Shown here: positions 37,147-48,711 of the stretch, piece after piece
Layout of the letters: each line of letters starts with the position of its first letter
Numbering within the stretch: position 1 is the stretch's first letter
Origin: Alligator mississippiensis
Lineage: Eukaryota; Chordata; Crocodylia; Alligatoridae
Assembly (NCBI RefSeq): GCF_030867095.1
Contig: NC_081829.1
Location: forward strand, 89,365,261 to 89,429,260
Direction: 5' to 3'
DNA length: 64,000 bases
The notes under the pieces: model-generated
Database searches by the model: none
What the model saw: only the letters and a program-made list of their open reading frames with translations
Told to the model about the DNA's origin: nothing
Program-made: the position numbers and the translations under genes

Positions 37147-37628
37147 GGCCGCGTCCAGATGACCGGGGCGTGCAGTTTGTGGCACCAGAAACCTCTTTGT
37201 GGCACCACAAACTGCATGCGTAGAACATTAAAATGTGCCCCGCACTGTAGATTTGCAGCACAGGGGCAAAATTTGCTACCAGGATTTCCCACCAGGACTT
37301 CCCAGAGGCAAAAGAAAGCACCAAGGAAAAAATGGTGCAGCGCACACTACGATAGCATGCACTGAAACAAACTGAGGCTTGGTCCTCCAGTGCGATGCCC
37401 TGGCAGCCAGCCAGAGCATCTCTATTCTCCATTCGTGCCCCAGCTGCTCCAGCACGCTGGAAGTGGGGAGGAGCTGGGCAAGAGTGGTTTGCCCACAGTG
37501 GGGCAATGTGTCGCACAATGAAGTTCACATGTAGGGACATACATTGAAGCACAAAGTAACAGCACAGATTTGTGCTGCTACTACTTGTGACGCTGCAAGA
37601 ACACAGCCCTACTCATCTGGACACAGCC
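37147..37628. mobile_element. Harbinger-like MITE
   Basis: Terminal inverted repeats GGCCGCGTCCAGATGA (37147-37162) and, at the right end, the reverse complement of GGCTGTGTCCAGATGA, 14/16 matching. Flanking trinucleotides TAA (37144-37146) and TAG (37629-37631) fit a 3-bp TWA-type target duplication with one change, as in PIF/Harbinger elements. Length 482 bp, GC-richer than its surroundings. A sub-terminal inverted pair GCAGTTTGTGG / CCACAAACTGC lies at 37171-37215. Confidence 0.7.
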
Positions 37629-37631
37629 TAG

Positions 37632-38128
37632 GAGTCAAATCATCAGCATGCCTGTGTTATATTGGTGCTTCTGCCATTGATTCACATTGAGACTCTTGGC
37701 AAGCCATTTAAATGCCACAATTTCATCATCTTTACCATAGGGATACTACTACTTCCGTATCAGACAGTACCCTGGAGACTCATTTAGTGAACATAACTGG
37801 AAATCGTTCTGCCATCTTCAGGTAACAGGCACTCTGTAAGCATCAGGGGTTATTAGTACAATTGATCAAATAATATTCACCAAATGCTTTTCCAATATTT
37901 TGGGAAATCCTTTATGTGTTTACTGTTTTAACTCTTTCCTCAAGTGGGCCAATACTTTGTGAATGATTAGTCCAGCAAATGTCGTGATTGATTGAAAACG
38001 ACTTCTTGGGTGATTTCTGTGGGTAATTATTCACTCCGTATTAAGTCCATTATGTGTGTGGCCTCTATTGTGTGGCTACTCTAGTCATTTGGAGACTTTT
38101 TTTCCCTTTTCATCTATTGCATTAAGTG

Positions 38129-38177
<49 letters not shown>

Positions 38178-39894
38178 ATACTCAGGTGGACATTATATAT
38201 AAATGATAGGCTGATTCTAGCATTCATCTCTCCCTCTCACCAAGAGCCTGCAATGTGCTTGCCAGCATCTATCCTTCCAAAGTCTGGGAAATATTTCTTC
38301 CCCTGACTGTTTTTTATTTTTTAAATAACCATGCTAATTATTTGTCCCAATTGTGCAGATTCCATCCGGGCAGGAGGTGTTCTGATTATTCCCTTTGTTT
38401 ATGGTATTAGAGTTAGACTATTGCTGATCTTATTGTTCTTATTTGTAACATGTTTGCCTCAGTAGGACAGTAATTGTGTTGAGCAAGTTGGAGTCCAATC
38501 TACAAAGCAGAATGTTCAGAACTGCAGAAAAAAGGCTCCAATTTCTCAAGCAGCGTGCATATTACTCCTCCACTCGGATTATTAAATTCTAATTATAGCC
38601 TGTTGATCCCAGTTACAGTGTTGTTTGTAAATCTAAATGCAGTTCTCTAAAGGTTGCACTGATATGTATGTTTTATTCCTTAACCTGTTGATGTTTAGTA
38701 AAAATACTACATTTGCATAAGAGAGCAGGTACAGGTTAGCGTGCTCCCAATCAAGGTCTCTGGATAGAGGCCTCAGTATTCCTGGGAGCAGGGTTATTCC
38801 AAGGATGTCACCTTCCAGAGCCAGTCTAGATAATCCTAAACCTGATCCTAGCCCACTGCATTTCCCGCAGTGTCTTAGTACCTGTTGAATCTCAGTCGGG
38901 GAAAATAATGGGAAGCTGTGAGCTAGAGCATAGACACGAGGAATTGGAGTCACAATTCAAGCTTTTGTCATCAGCTCCCTCTGTAGCTTTGTGCTAGTTA
39001 CAGACATGTCTAGAAAATGAGATTTTTCTATCCCCTACAAAACAGAAGGAGGACTATCGGGGCGATCTGCAGGTAAACAGCTGCTGAATTTAATCCTGAT
39101 CTTCTGTATGGGGTTCTGAAAAACCCCTCCAAAGCCTCAGCATTTTTAAGTTCAAGCCCATTTTTCCAGTGCCCAACCTATGCATGCCTGTGATTTCCTA
39201 CATTCATATAACCACAGCTTTCGTTTATGCCTGCTTTATAAAATGGAGGCCTCATTGACTTCGGTGGGAGCACAAGCTGGCCTACCATTCGTAAGACACT
39301 TTAGACATGAAAAGCACCAGGTAAGTGCTAAGAATGGCCATTAATTTCCATACACAATAGTTTCTTTTTTAGATTTTCACAAACATATTTGTTGGAGAAT
39401 AGCAATTAAATCCTATTGGGTCTGATTTCCTCCTACTGACTTCAATAGGAGCAGGATTGAGGCAATTTTAAATTTTTTTTGGAGGGGAAAGAGGAAAAGT
39501 GCCAGAAAGGAGCACTTGCAGACAATAAGGTAAAAACCGCTTTAGAATCAGCACTATTGTATTTATTATTTTAATTTAAGTCAAATTAGAGAGGGAAAAT
39601 GAAAAGCAAAGCAAAATGCCATACGTTTTAAAAGTATCTCTAATGTGCAGTGAGCCCAGGGATTTAGCTGATATGATCTGACTGAATTTTAAAGTCTTTT
39701 ATTTCCTTTCTCTTGGAGGGTTTTAGAAGTAGCTTTAAGAGCCCTTTCTCTTTACTAACCTTGTTGTAACCAGAAGGAGCAATACAGTGCCATTTTTTCC
39801 TTAAAAATGGCATTCTCTGGGCGATAGTGCTAGGAATAATTCAAGTCCACAAGCAAAATGTTGTTTGGGGTTTATAAATTACTAGCCTTTTAAT
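37632..39894. other. intergenic DNA
   Basis: (TG)n at 38126-38175 and small 'CTTCAATAGGAG' type old repeat remnants near 39430. Otherwise apparently unique AT-rich sequence, no gene. Confidence 0.5.
38126..38175. repeat. (TG)n microsatellite
   Basis: About 25 TG units with one interruption (TGCG) near the left end. Confidence 0.97.
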
Positions 39895-40025
39895 GCAGAC
39901 AAGCTTCTTCGGGGGTAAATGTGATATGTTTTATTAGGCCAACTAAATAGTTGGAAAAATTGTTCTGTGCAGGCTTTCCCGCACAACCCCCCTCCTTCAG
40001 GCATAGGGAGAGTCTGCTGGTGGCT
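39895..40025 (-). mobile_element. Penelope-like terminal element (copy C)
   Basis: CAGACAAGCTTCTTCGGGGG, GTTTTATTAGGCCAACTAAA, TAGTTGGAAAAATTGTTCTG, GGCTTTCCCGCACAAC, CCTTCAGGC. Same order of blocks as the other copies. It abuts the AT-rich and ATCT repeats that lead into the orphan CpG island. Confidence 0.55.
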
Positions 40026-40135
40026 TCTTAATAGCTTATAAATAGTTTGTAAATAAATGTTTGGGTTTTTTTTTTTAAATAAATGGCATTATAAATAACT
40101 GGCTTTTTTTTAAATAACTAGCACATTGCTAGTAT

Positions 40136-40256
40136 AGATACGCTATATATATATCTCTATCTATCTAGATAGATAGATATCTCTATCTATCTAAATAGAT
40201 CTATATCTATCTAGATAGACATCTATATCTATCTAAATATATCTAGATCTATCTAG

Positions 40257-40326
<70 letters not shown>
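40136..40326. repeat. (ATCT)n microsatellite with inverted AGAT segments
   Basis: A pure ATCT run of about 17 units (40259-40325) preceded by mixed ATCT and AGAT blocks (40150-40258) that can pair with one another. It lies immediately left of the orphan CpG island. Confidence 0.95.
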
Positions 40327-40903
40327 TTAATAACACCTTGCTTCTGATACCTCTACTTGCCTTTGGATCACGCGGCCCCGAATCTACTCAACGGATTCTT
40401 TTGGGGTAAAAAAAGGGAAAAACGTCCCGGGTGTGACGGTGATTTTAAAAGGCTCGTGTCTGCGGTGGTTGCGGTCTCTGGCCATTTGCGCGGCTCTTGC
40501 CACTAGAGAGCGCCCGCAGCCCTGGCTGGGCTCCCACCACCCGCTTCTTGCCCGGGTCTTCCACATTGTTGAATAAAGTCAAGGTGGAGGGAAAGTTTTG
40601 ATTTCCAAAACACGCTGTTGCCATGTGTGCCGTTGTGTTTATTCCAGCGCCGGCTGTCGGGGAAGGAGCCTGCGCGGAGGTGCTTCTAGCCCCGTGGCTC
40701 CCCCGGGCGCGCGTCGGGCTGGGGAGCCCGGGAGCAATGCTGCGGCGCAGAAGCAGCCCTTCGCGGGGAGCGGGTCGGGGCCCGGGCCGGCGGTGCAGAG
40801 GGTGGCGATCGGGCCGGGAAGAGGCGGCCGGAGGGACAGCGGGGAGGGAGGCGTCTCGCGGCCCCGCTCCAGCTGGGAGGCGACTTCCACGCTCCCGGAC
40901 CAA

Positions 40904-40912
40904 GGTAAGAGC
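40904..40912 (+). other. candidate splice donor in orphan CpG island
   Basis: CAAG|GTAAGAGCC matches the metazoan 5' splice-site consensus from -2 to +6. Sequence to its left is CpG-rich and could be a first exon. No paired acceptor could be chosen by eye. Confidence 0.35.
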
Positions 40913-41289
40913 CGCACCGACGGCGCCGGGCATCCGCGTCCAGCCCAGGAGGCCTCAGCCCCGGGGTTTGCTGACCCCACGGGCCCCTCTCCGGCGGGGC
41001 CGGGCTGGGGCAGCGCCCCAGGAGCCAGCCGCCGGGTTAGGAGCGGCTGGACGTGAGCCCCAGCGGCCCGGGAGCCAGCCCCGACGGCCTCCCCCTCCCC
41101 GCAGCCCCGGGCCGTGCCACGGTCACCCGCGCCTGCCTGCGCAAGGGCACGAGTGTGCACACAGCCCCCGGGCTGCACGCACGGACACACGTGCACGCGG
41201 GGGGTGCGGCATGGGTGTACGTGGCCGGGGGGGGGGGGTACATAGACGGGGGAGATGGGACCTGTCTAAGTGTGCAGGGCGGGGGTGGG

Positions 41290-41470
41290 GGGGTTACAGG
41301 TTACACGCACGCACACACACGCGCGTGCACATATCAGGTGTGTACACACGTTTGTTTGTTTGTGTGTATGTGTGGCCAGAGACTGTGTGTGTGTGTGTAT
41401 CGCTTCTCGGCCGTTTTGCAAGGCTAAGATCAGGTGTGTGGGTGCATGTGTGTGTGTGCGTGTGCACAGT
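41290..41470. repeat. CA/GT-rich tract inside orphan CpG island
   Basis: Alternating CACGCACACAC, TTTGTTTGTTTGTGTGTATG, TGTGTGTGTGTGTA and GTGTGTGTGCGTGTGC stretches, interrupted by the U2-like piece. Confidence 0.85.
41399..41437 (+). pseudogene. truncated U2 snRNA-like 5' fragment
   Basis: ATCGCTTCTCGGCC (41399-41412) is identical to the first 14 nt of vertebrate U2 snRNA. It is followed by TTTTG and then GGCTAAGATCA, the next parts of U2, with one extra G and a small CAAG insertion between the blocks, then GTGT. About 39 nt are covered; the Sm site and 3' hairpins are absent, so it is not a functional U2 gene. It sits within GT-repeat sequence in the orphan CpG island. Confidence 0.7.
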
Positions 41471-42799
41471 GTCAGTGCCAGCCACGTGCCGGTGCAGGAG
41501 GCGGTGGGCTGTCGCACCCCCGGCCCCGTGGAAGCCGCTGCGGGCCCCGTCCCGGTGCCGCTGCCCTGGCAGGGCCGGGGGGTCCCCTCGCAGCCGTGCG
41601 GGAAAGCGAGTGCCCCAAGGCAGGGGCTCCCGGGCCGATGAGGGAGGCAGAGCGCCGTCCCGCCCTGCCACTGCCTGCCCGGTGCCCTCCGTCGCGTCCC
41701 TGGAGCCCGGGCCCGGGGCTCAGGGAGGCTCGTCCAGCAGGGCCCCCCCGCCCGTCCGGGGCTCAGAGCTGCGGGGTCTCGCCGCTTGCTGCTCTAGGGG
41801 GCCGAGCCGCGGCGCGTGGGAGCCGCAGACACGAAAGCAGGCGCGACCCACGCGCGGGTGGAGCGGGGCCGCGACGGGGCGGGCCACGCCTGATCCCGCG
41901 GGGCAGAGGTGCGGGCACCCGGGGAGCGCACCGCGGGGCCAGGCCGGCGGCCCGCTGGGCTCCCCTTTGCCCCGGGCTCGGCCCTTCTCTGCCGCTCGGC
42001 GTGGGACAAGCGACGGGAGCTTCGCCCCCGGGGCGCTTGACAACTTGAGCAGCTTCCACACGTCCCCCCGGCATGAGGCTGGAGTCGGGTCCGGCTGCAG
42101 CCTCGTCCCTTCCCAGGACCCGCGCCTCGAGCTGGGCACAGCCCCGCGGGCTCCTCCCGGGCTCACGTCGGGGGGTCGTTTCTAGACGTGCGTGTTTTCT
42201 GCCCCCCGAGGCGAGGGACCCGTGTTATCCCTCCTGGACCCTTTCCGAGCCGCTGCTGCTTTCTCAGGGGGGGCTTGGCTTCGGGTCAGGGGTTTCTTGG
42301 CGCCGTCGGAAGAGGCAGCAGTGATACCCTCCAGGCCGGGGCTGCTCCCACCCGCACCCGCACCCGCTGCTGCCGTCGGAGCGGGTCCCCGCCGGGAGCT
42401 GCCGCCGTGGCCGGGTTGCAGAAGGGGTCGGACACGGGCTTGCTGGGGAGGGAGGTCACCAGAGCCACTGAGCTGCCTCCCCGCCCGACCCAGGACCTCA
42501 GCAGTGAGCTGAAGCATTTGGGGGCAGTGAATGAACCATAGGGCTGTTGCGTGCCCCAGGGCACAGGGAAAGGAGCTCAGATTTCTGGCTGCAACCAACA
42601 GCGGATATAGTAAAATACAGGGGGGATGAGGGCATGTCCATGACAGGCGAATCCCAAAGGGACACAGAAGCCACTCCACTGGGTTATAAATATAGGCAGA
42701 TAACACTGGTTAAGTAAGTAAATTTAAGGGCTCTGAGATGCTGCGCTGGCCTAATAGTCTTCTGGCTCTCCTATTTCTAGAGACTAGTACAAGCAGAAG

Positions 42800-42895
42800 T
42801 CACTGGCTTGCTGCACATACTGCACTTATTCTGGCAGGAGGTCAGCCTACGTGGTCAGAGTGGTCTCCTCTGGCCTTCGAATCTATGAGCCAATG
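42800..42895 (+). mobile_element. CR1 tail fragment
   Basis: GAGGTCAGCCTACGTGGTCAGAGTGGTCTCCTCTGGCCTT then AATCTATGAG is the eroded extreme 3' end of a CR1 element, just to the right of the orphan CpG island. Confidence 0.6.
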
Positions 42896-43094
42896 AAGCC
42901 GTGGGTTATTACTGACCGTCATTGCTGATTTTTGTCATAGCTCTAAGCAAGGAAAAGCATTTCACCACTCATGCACATATTAATAGACAGTCCTCGCCTT
43001 CTAAAGCAGACAGAACCGGCCAATTTTAATTTCCTTTGATAAATGGAGAGCTAAGGCTGTCATAAACTTACTCCATAAATTCTCTGATTGAAGT

Positions 43095-43206
43095 CAGGCA
43101 GGGTTATTTGTTTAGTAAGATACATTCCTCAAGGCGGGGACAGTCTCTTTGTTACAGATGTATGCAGTGCCTAGCACAATGGGGCTGGATGCTGTAATCT
43201 AGGTAA
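43095..43206 (+). mobile_element. L2/MIR-type tail fragment
   Basis: CTCAAGGCGGGGACAGTCTC, TTTGTTACAGATGTATGCAG, TGCCTAGCACAATGGGGCTG follows the conserved 'gggcagggactgt... cagtgcctagcacaatgg' tail shared by old vertebrate L2-type elements. A similar piece lies at 58150-58290 (GTAAACTCTTTGTGGCAG, CAGCACCTCACACAATAAGG). Confidence 0.5.
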
Positions 43207-43794
43207 TGAGTAATACTCAGTGTGAGTATGGATTTCCTAATCTGGCTCCAAGTGATGATGACTCAGGTCACAGAGGACTCTGGTACCATATGTGTTGGTG
43301 GATATGCCTGTGATATGCAGGATGCAGGGAGAACACAGCAAAGGATATTTTGTGGCATTCCTCTAACTGAAACACCTTCCTTGGGACCACTTCTATTTTT
43401 TTTATTTGCAGACATTTATTTGGGTGAATGGGAAATTTAGCAGCATAGTTAAGAACAGCAAAGCTTTTAACGTGTCCTATGACACGGCTGACAGCCATGG
43501 CAGGACTCACCACAGCAAGACTCTACCCCAGGGGTCTTTCCAGCTTTAGGTTCCTGATTGTAGATGAGGTTATTTCATGGTCTTTGGAAGTGGGGTTCTG
43601 TGGAGGGATTTGTCAGACAAAAAGAGAGGATGCTTGTGGGACAAGAACAAGGGAAGTGTTTCAAGAGGAAAATACACAAATGAAAATGTCAAACTGAGAG
43701 GAAGGTGCAAGCAGTAATGGGACTTTGTCAGGGACATACTTTTCTTTTGCAATTAATATGTTTTCTATAAAAGTCGGTTTTGTTTAATGTAGAT

Positions 43795-43937
43795 AATATC
43801 TTTATTAGACATACCCATCATATATATTATCTATCTCTATAGATAATAGATAATATATATGATATATATAGATCTCTCTCTATATATATATGTATATATA
43901 GATATCCATATATAGAGCTATATATCATGCCTATTTT

Positions 43938-43973
<36 letters not shown>

Positions 43974-43975
43974 GG
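43795..43975. repeat. TA/GATA and CA simple repeats
   Basis: ATATAT, GATA and CTATCT blocks with internal inverted copies (TTATCTATCTCTATAGATAA near 43830), then about 12 CA units (43943-43968). Confidence 0.9.
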
Positions 43976-46900
43976 TATAAATGTATATAAACTCACTCAT
44001 GTGTGAAATAGTCCTAAGACATTATGAGGGATCTTTTAAAATTGGTAGTGAATATGTGCATCAAAGGATGTGGGGGGGAAATCTCTCAGAGCACCACATT
44101 CCTCAAGCATGTTAACAAGCTGACTGTACAAAGGAGTGTGTTATATAGATTATGTTACACCACTCCTTCCTAAGTGCTGGAATGGAAACCAGACATTCTG
44201 AACCAAATTAAACACTTTGAAATGGAGATAATAGAAATTTACCACCTCGCAGGGGTGTGGTGTTATAGGGAGGTATAGAGATAAACAAGATTTTTATGCT
44301 ACTGCTATCACAATAAATATTTGTGATGTTGGAGTTGCTGTGTGGCTCTCATTGAAGCGCTTTATCACTAATACGGTGCAAACAACATTCAAACTAATAT
44401 CTCAAATAGAAATTACAGATGAAAATGAGTAACTATTAAGCCATTACATCCATCTCCAGTTAATAGTTGATAGCTTCTTACAGATTTGGGTCCAGTAAGG
44501 ATCTCAAATAAAAGTAAAAATATAACATAGGCTGTTAGAAAATGTTTCCTGGCATTCAACCTAAATTTTCTGCGCTTATGCTTTGTTATTCCTTTAAGTT
44601 ACACATCTCCATGCCATCCTAAATATTGTACTTGTTTTTCTTCCTTCAGATATGAAGGACCCTACCATGTTTTTGCTAAAGAAAACAGTCTTCAAATGTA
44701 CACTGTGCTTTCATTTTTTTTCTACAAAAATATTAAATTAAGGAGCAAGAGTTCAAGTCTGCTCACTGCTCCGGGTAGGAACTTGAATATATAATAGTGT
44801 CCAAATTCCTGCTCTGTTTTCTCCTGTGAACACACTGTTGAGACGGCATGTTATTTTGCTCCTAAATGTTAAGACATTTTTAGTAGCATTTGATTTAAGC
44901 GCTGATCCACATTCAAAACTCTTTCAACAAAGGCAATTTAATACATTTGGTGCATATTTATAACACATTAGGAATGTGTGTTAAATTGTAAGACTTTTTA
45001 AGATTAATTTAGTATTAGACTAGTGAATTTTTAATCAAGTTCTTAAAATATTCATATAGAACTTTATGCTTTACTTATCTGATGCACAATGATACCACAT
45101 GGAAAATATACTAATTCATTAGTCTTACTTACAGTCGAAGGACTACAGAACTCTGCTCGATGAAAAGCAAACACCATTTTTAAAATGTGCATTTGGACTC
45201 AGGAAACATTTTCTGATGGGGTGACACAACTCTTTTCTCTAGGTCAAACTCAACGCAGTTAAATAAGTGCGTAGGGAACAATAAACAACGTATGAGACAA
45301 AAGGTTCATTTACATCACTTCATTATTGCAACAGAATTAGAGGTCATAGAAGCCTTACAGGATTAATATTTCCTGCTCTAAAATAAATTCCTCATTTTCC
45401 TCCTGATGTTTGTTTGTTTGTTTGTTTTTCTAAATGTCTCCACTTTGCTTTGGCATTTATTTAGCAGCAGGAGACCATTATCCTTTGACACATCCCATTC
45501 CATTGTCATTATCTCTTAAATATCTAAAGCAGTGCCATTGCTACGTGTGGCCTCTGTGGTAGCAATTTTTATATAGCATTCACTGTTGATTTTCTGACCT
45601 AACCTCAACCAGACAAGTGTAAATAGTAATGTTTAAAATGGAAATCTTTCATAAAGTTTTTACAGTTTTTACTCCTATAGAATACCTCCAGAATGTATTT
45701 GTGGCTTGGTTGCTTTGCTTCCTAACCAATATATGGTGAGAAAATAAATTCTGAGTCCTTGTATTTCTAGCGGGGATAAAGAAGTGTCATATAAATCAAA
45801 GGATTTGGGGGTAGGAACTCATTCCTCAGTTACCTTCAGGAGCGTGGCCAAAAGACCAGTTTACAAGAGACTAGTCGCTTTGAAGTCACTGGAATTATTC
45901 ACATGAACTAGTTGAAGCAATGTTTGTAAGATTGGAGTTTTAGGGCCCAAATCAAGCCCCCTTGAAGTCAATGGAGAGCCTTCGCCTTGACTCAAGGGCC
46001 TATGGATTAGATCTTTTTAAATGATCAGAAGACAAGCACTGTGGAATATTTTTATTTGTGTTGAGTTTTCCTTCCTGCTCTTCTGTTTTGTTGATCTCAG
46101 AACATCATGCAAACTATCTGAAAATCCTATTATGTGCGTTATCTACTGCCTCTCCTTTCAAGTACAGGAATCTAATAATCCATCTACCTTACATGTCCTT
46201 CAACATGCATGCTCTATTTTATCCAATGTGGTTGCCTTTCTTTTCATTTGTTCTAAAATTCCTTCACTTAGGCATCAAGGTCTTTGTACAATTCTATTTC
46301 ATTTGGAAAATAAGTGGATCATTATTTTCTTTGAGAACCAAACTCTAGCAGTAAGTAATTTCTAAAGCTGTGTCAAGTGTTTCAGCATAAAAGTTATTCT
46401 TGATCTTTGAGTTTGTTAGATATGTTTACATCTAATCAGCTAGCTCTCATTAAACAGAGTGTATGTAAAGTTATTTTTGAAGAGTATAATGATTCCCTCT
46501 GCACCTATATCCATATGGCCACAATACAACAAAGCATGTAAGCATAGACTTACCTTTAAGCATTGGGTAGCCTTATCAAAGTCAATGGGACCACTCATCC
46601 ATTTAAAGTAAAGCATGGATGCATATGATTTACTGTATGGGAATGTTAAGCTTATTGTATCTGCACTTCATTTTAATCAAATATTTTAAACAACTTGCTA
46701 CAGTGGTTTTCCCTTGATATTGCCTAAAACTATAGCTTCAAAGAAAAAAAACAACACCTTGCATTTTACAAATCTGTCAGTCCTTTAAGTCTCCTATTGT
46801 GTCCCAGGTTTAAAAAATGTGTTTGTTCCCCTTTGAATGACTGTACTGAGCACACACATCTGTGACTTCTTATATATCAACAATTACGTTTTAACCATTG

Positions 46901-47289
46901 GATACGGCTCTGATAAACTCTCTTTCAATTCTCTTCCTACTAATTTTTAAATGGCTCGACCTGGCCTATTTTGAACCTCCACATGCTTTTACTACTTATT
47001 GCTATTCTCCAGTGTCACATAACTTTTCCTCTTTTTCAACATACCTATTAGTTTTCTACAGTGTATTAAAAATACTTCTCCAGACATGTGTCTATAAAAT
47101 ACTAATGGGCATTATTTGCCCTAAAACAAAAGAAAAGGCAATACTTGATCCACCTAATCAATCTCCTCTGATAAAAAAAAATGGAGGAAGAGGCAACTTT
47201 TGCACCTCACTTTGATGTTGAAAGTTTTCAGAGAACGTGGGGCAGTAAATTTCAGAGATCATGCCTCTTTATTAGGAACCCCTTGTGAT
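43976..47289. other. AT-rich, repeat-poor intergenic DNA
   Basis: 3.3 kb with few recognisable repeats (a TTTG run at 45410-45430, an old remnant at 45955-45985). Repeat-poor AT-rich DNA near a developmental gene often contains conserved noncoding elements, but conservation cannot be judged here. Frames of 96-114 codons (46021-46365) lack domains. Confidence 0.45.
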
Positions 47290-47835
47290 TACTCCATAGA
47301 CATAGGATCATAGGAAAGTAGGACTGCAAGGGATCTCATGAGGTCATCTAGTCCAGTCCCCTGCTCAGGGCAGGATCATCACCGACTAAAACCATCTCAG
47401 CCAAGCGTCTGCCTAACCTGCTCTTGCAAACTTACAGGGAGGGGTTTTCCACAAATTCTAGCCAATCATTTCCCAAGCTGTATTTGAGCATGCAATATTC
47501 CTTCCCAAATTTAAGACTTTGCATTTGTCCCTGTTTTATTTCATGTGGTTCATTGTGGATGATTTCTTCAATTTACAGCCATTCTAGATCTTAGCCCTGC
47601 CCTCCAGAGTGTCTGCAGCTCCACCCAACCTGCTGTCATCTGCAAATTTGCTAAATGTGCACTCAATCCTATTACTCAAATCATTACCAAGGTGCTAAAT
47701 AATACTGGACCCAAAACAGACCCCTGGGGAATCCCACTTGATACCTCCTCCCAACTAGACATTGAGCCATCTCTGACTACTTATTGTATAAGATCAGCCA
47801 ATCTGTTAGGTATCTACTTTCAGCTAATTTTCATT
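47290..47835 (-). mobile_element. CR1 LINE fragment, minus orientation
   Basis: Starts ATCATAGGAAAGTAGGACTG, TCATGAGGTCATCTAGTCCA, CCCCTGCTCAGGGCAGGATC. It then passes into the RT-region equivalent (CATCTGCAAATTTGCTAAAT; GACCCCTGGGGAATCCCACT; CCAATCTGTTAGGTATCTAC). The junction near 47475 suggests an internal deletion or two adjacent copies. Confidence 0.85.
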
Positions 47836-48711
47836 AATATGTTAAGGAAATAGATAAATAGAGAACTGATTCCAAGGAACAAACTTGATGTAAACTTGAA
47901 CAAACTGTACTCATTAAACACCATTTGACTTTAAAGGTGTGAGATTAGGGTCTATGAAGTGAAGCACCCCCACTAAAATCAGCCAGTGTATGGAGTCTTG
48001 CTGGGAAAGAAGCAATTTTGCCAAGTCCTTGAGGTTTGCACTATTATAGGAAAAAATCAATCCCTGGAATTACATCCAAAAGGAAATTAGGAGTTGTTGC
48101 AAATATTGAAAAAGAGGTCTAATAACATGCCACATAGCTATCTTACAAAAAAATTAATAGAAGATGCAGCTTCTAAGGGACCTTCAAGTACTGCTCCACA
48201 TAAGGTCACATTTCAACACTTCACTGGAGAAGTCACAGTGACACCGATCACAGACATGCTACATATGTCTTAGAGAAGAGTTTTCAGGCATTTAACCAGC
48301 TGACAATGCAAAAGGGTGATATGCTGACCACTCTTCCAGGAGTAGCTGATACAAAATCATCTCTATATTGTGATTAACTTGCTCATGATTACTGGGGAAA
48401 AATTCCTTCCTAATTATAGTCTTCTCCAAATCCTTCCCTGAACCTATTAATATCAATGTAGTTAGCTGGTTTAGCTGGCAGGCAGCTTCCTCGTCCAAAT
48501 GCCAATTTCATCCAGGCACCGGGAAAGCAAATATGTGACACTATGTGATAAAAAAAAGAGACACCGCTTTGTGACATTCAGCATATTTCTGCCAGGGCAG
48601 CCCAAACCATTGCAGTAGTGCTTCTGTCAGCAGTGCTGAGCAGACGGTTGATACGGCAGCCATGCAGAACCCACAGAGAAGGAACGCTTGTCTTGAAGTA
48701 AAATCACTAGG

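Larger units (their letters stand above)
40375..42520. promoter_or_regulatory. isolated CpG island between KCNK18 and VAX1
   Basis: About 2.1 kb of very GC- and CpG-rich DNA in otherwise AT-rich intergenic sequence. Long open frames exist on both strands (up to 520 codons), but none resembles a known protein and the composition explains them. A consensus splice donor CCAAG|GTAAGA on the plus strand at 40904/40905 suggests the first exon of an unidentified, probably noncoding, transcript. GT/CA-rich stretches (41290-41470) interrupt the island. It lies about midway between KCNK18 and VAX1. Confidence 0.75.

Noticed and set aside
40259-40325. regular ATCT spacing as a possible CRISPR array
   Set aside because: A plain tetranucleotide microsatellite in vertebrate DNA with no spacers.
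41399-41437. a functional U2 snRNA gene
   Set aside because: Only the first about 35-40 nt are present, with insertions; there is no Sm site, no 3' hairpins and no snRNA promoter elements.
40623-42185. 520-codon plus-strand open frame in the CpG island
   Set aside because: Very GC-rich DNA lacks stop codons by composition; all frames on both strands are similarly open, the product is low-complexity Arg/Pro/Gly/Ala, and a splice donor and CA repeats fall inside it.
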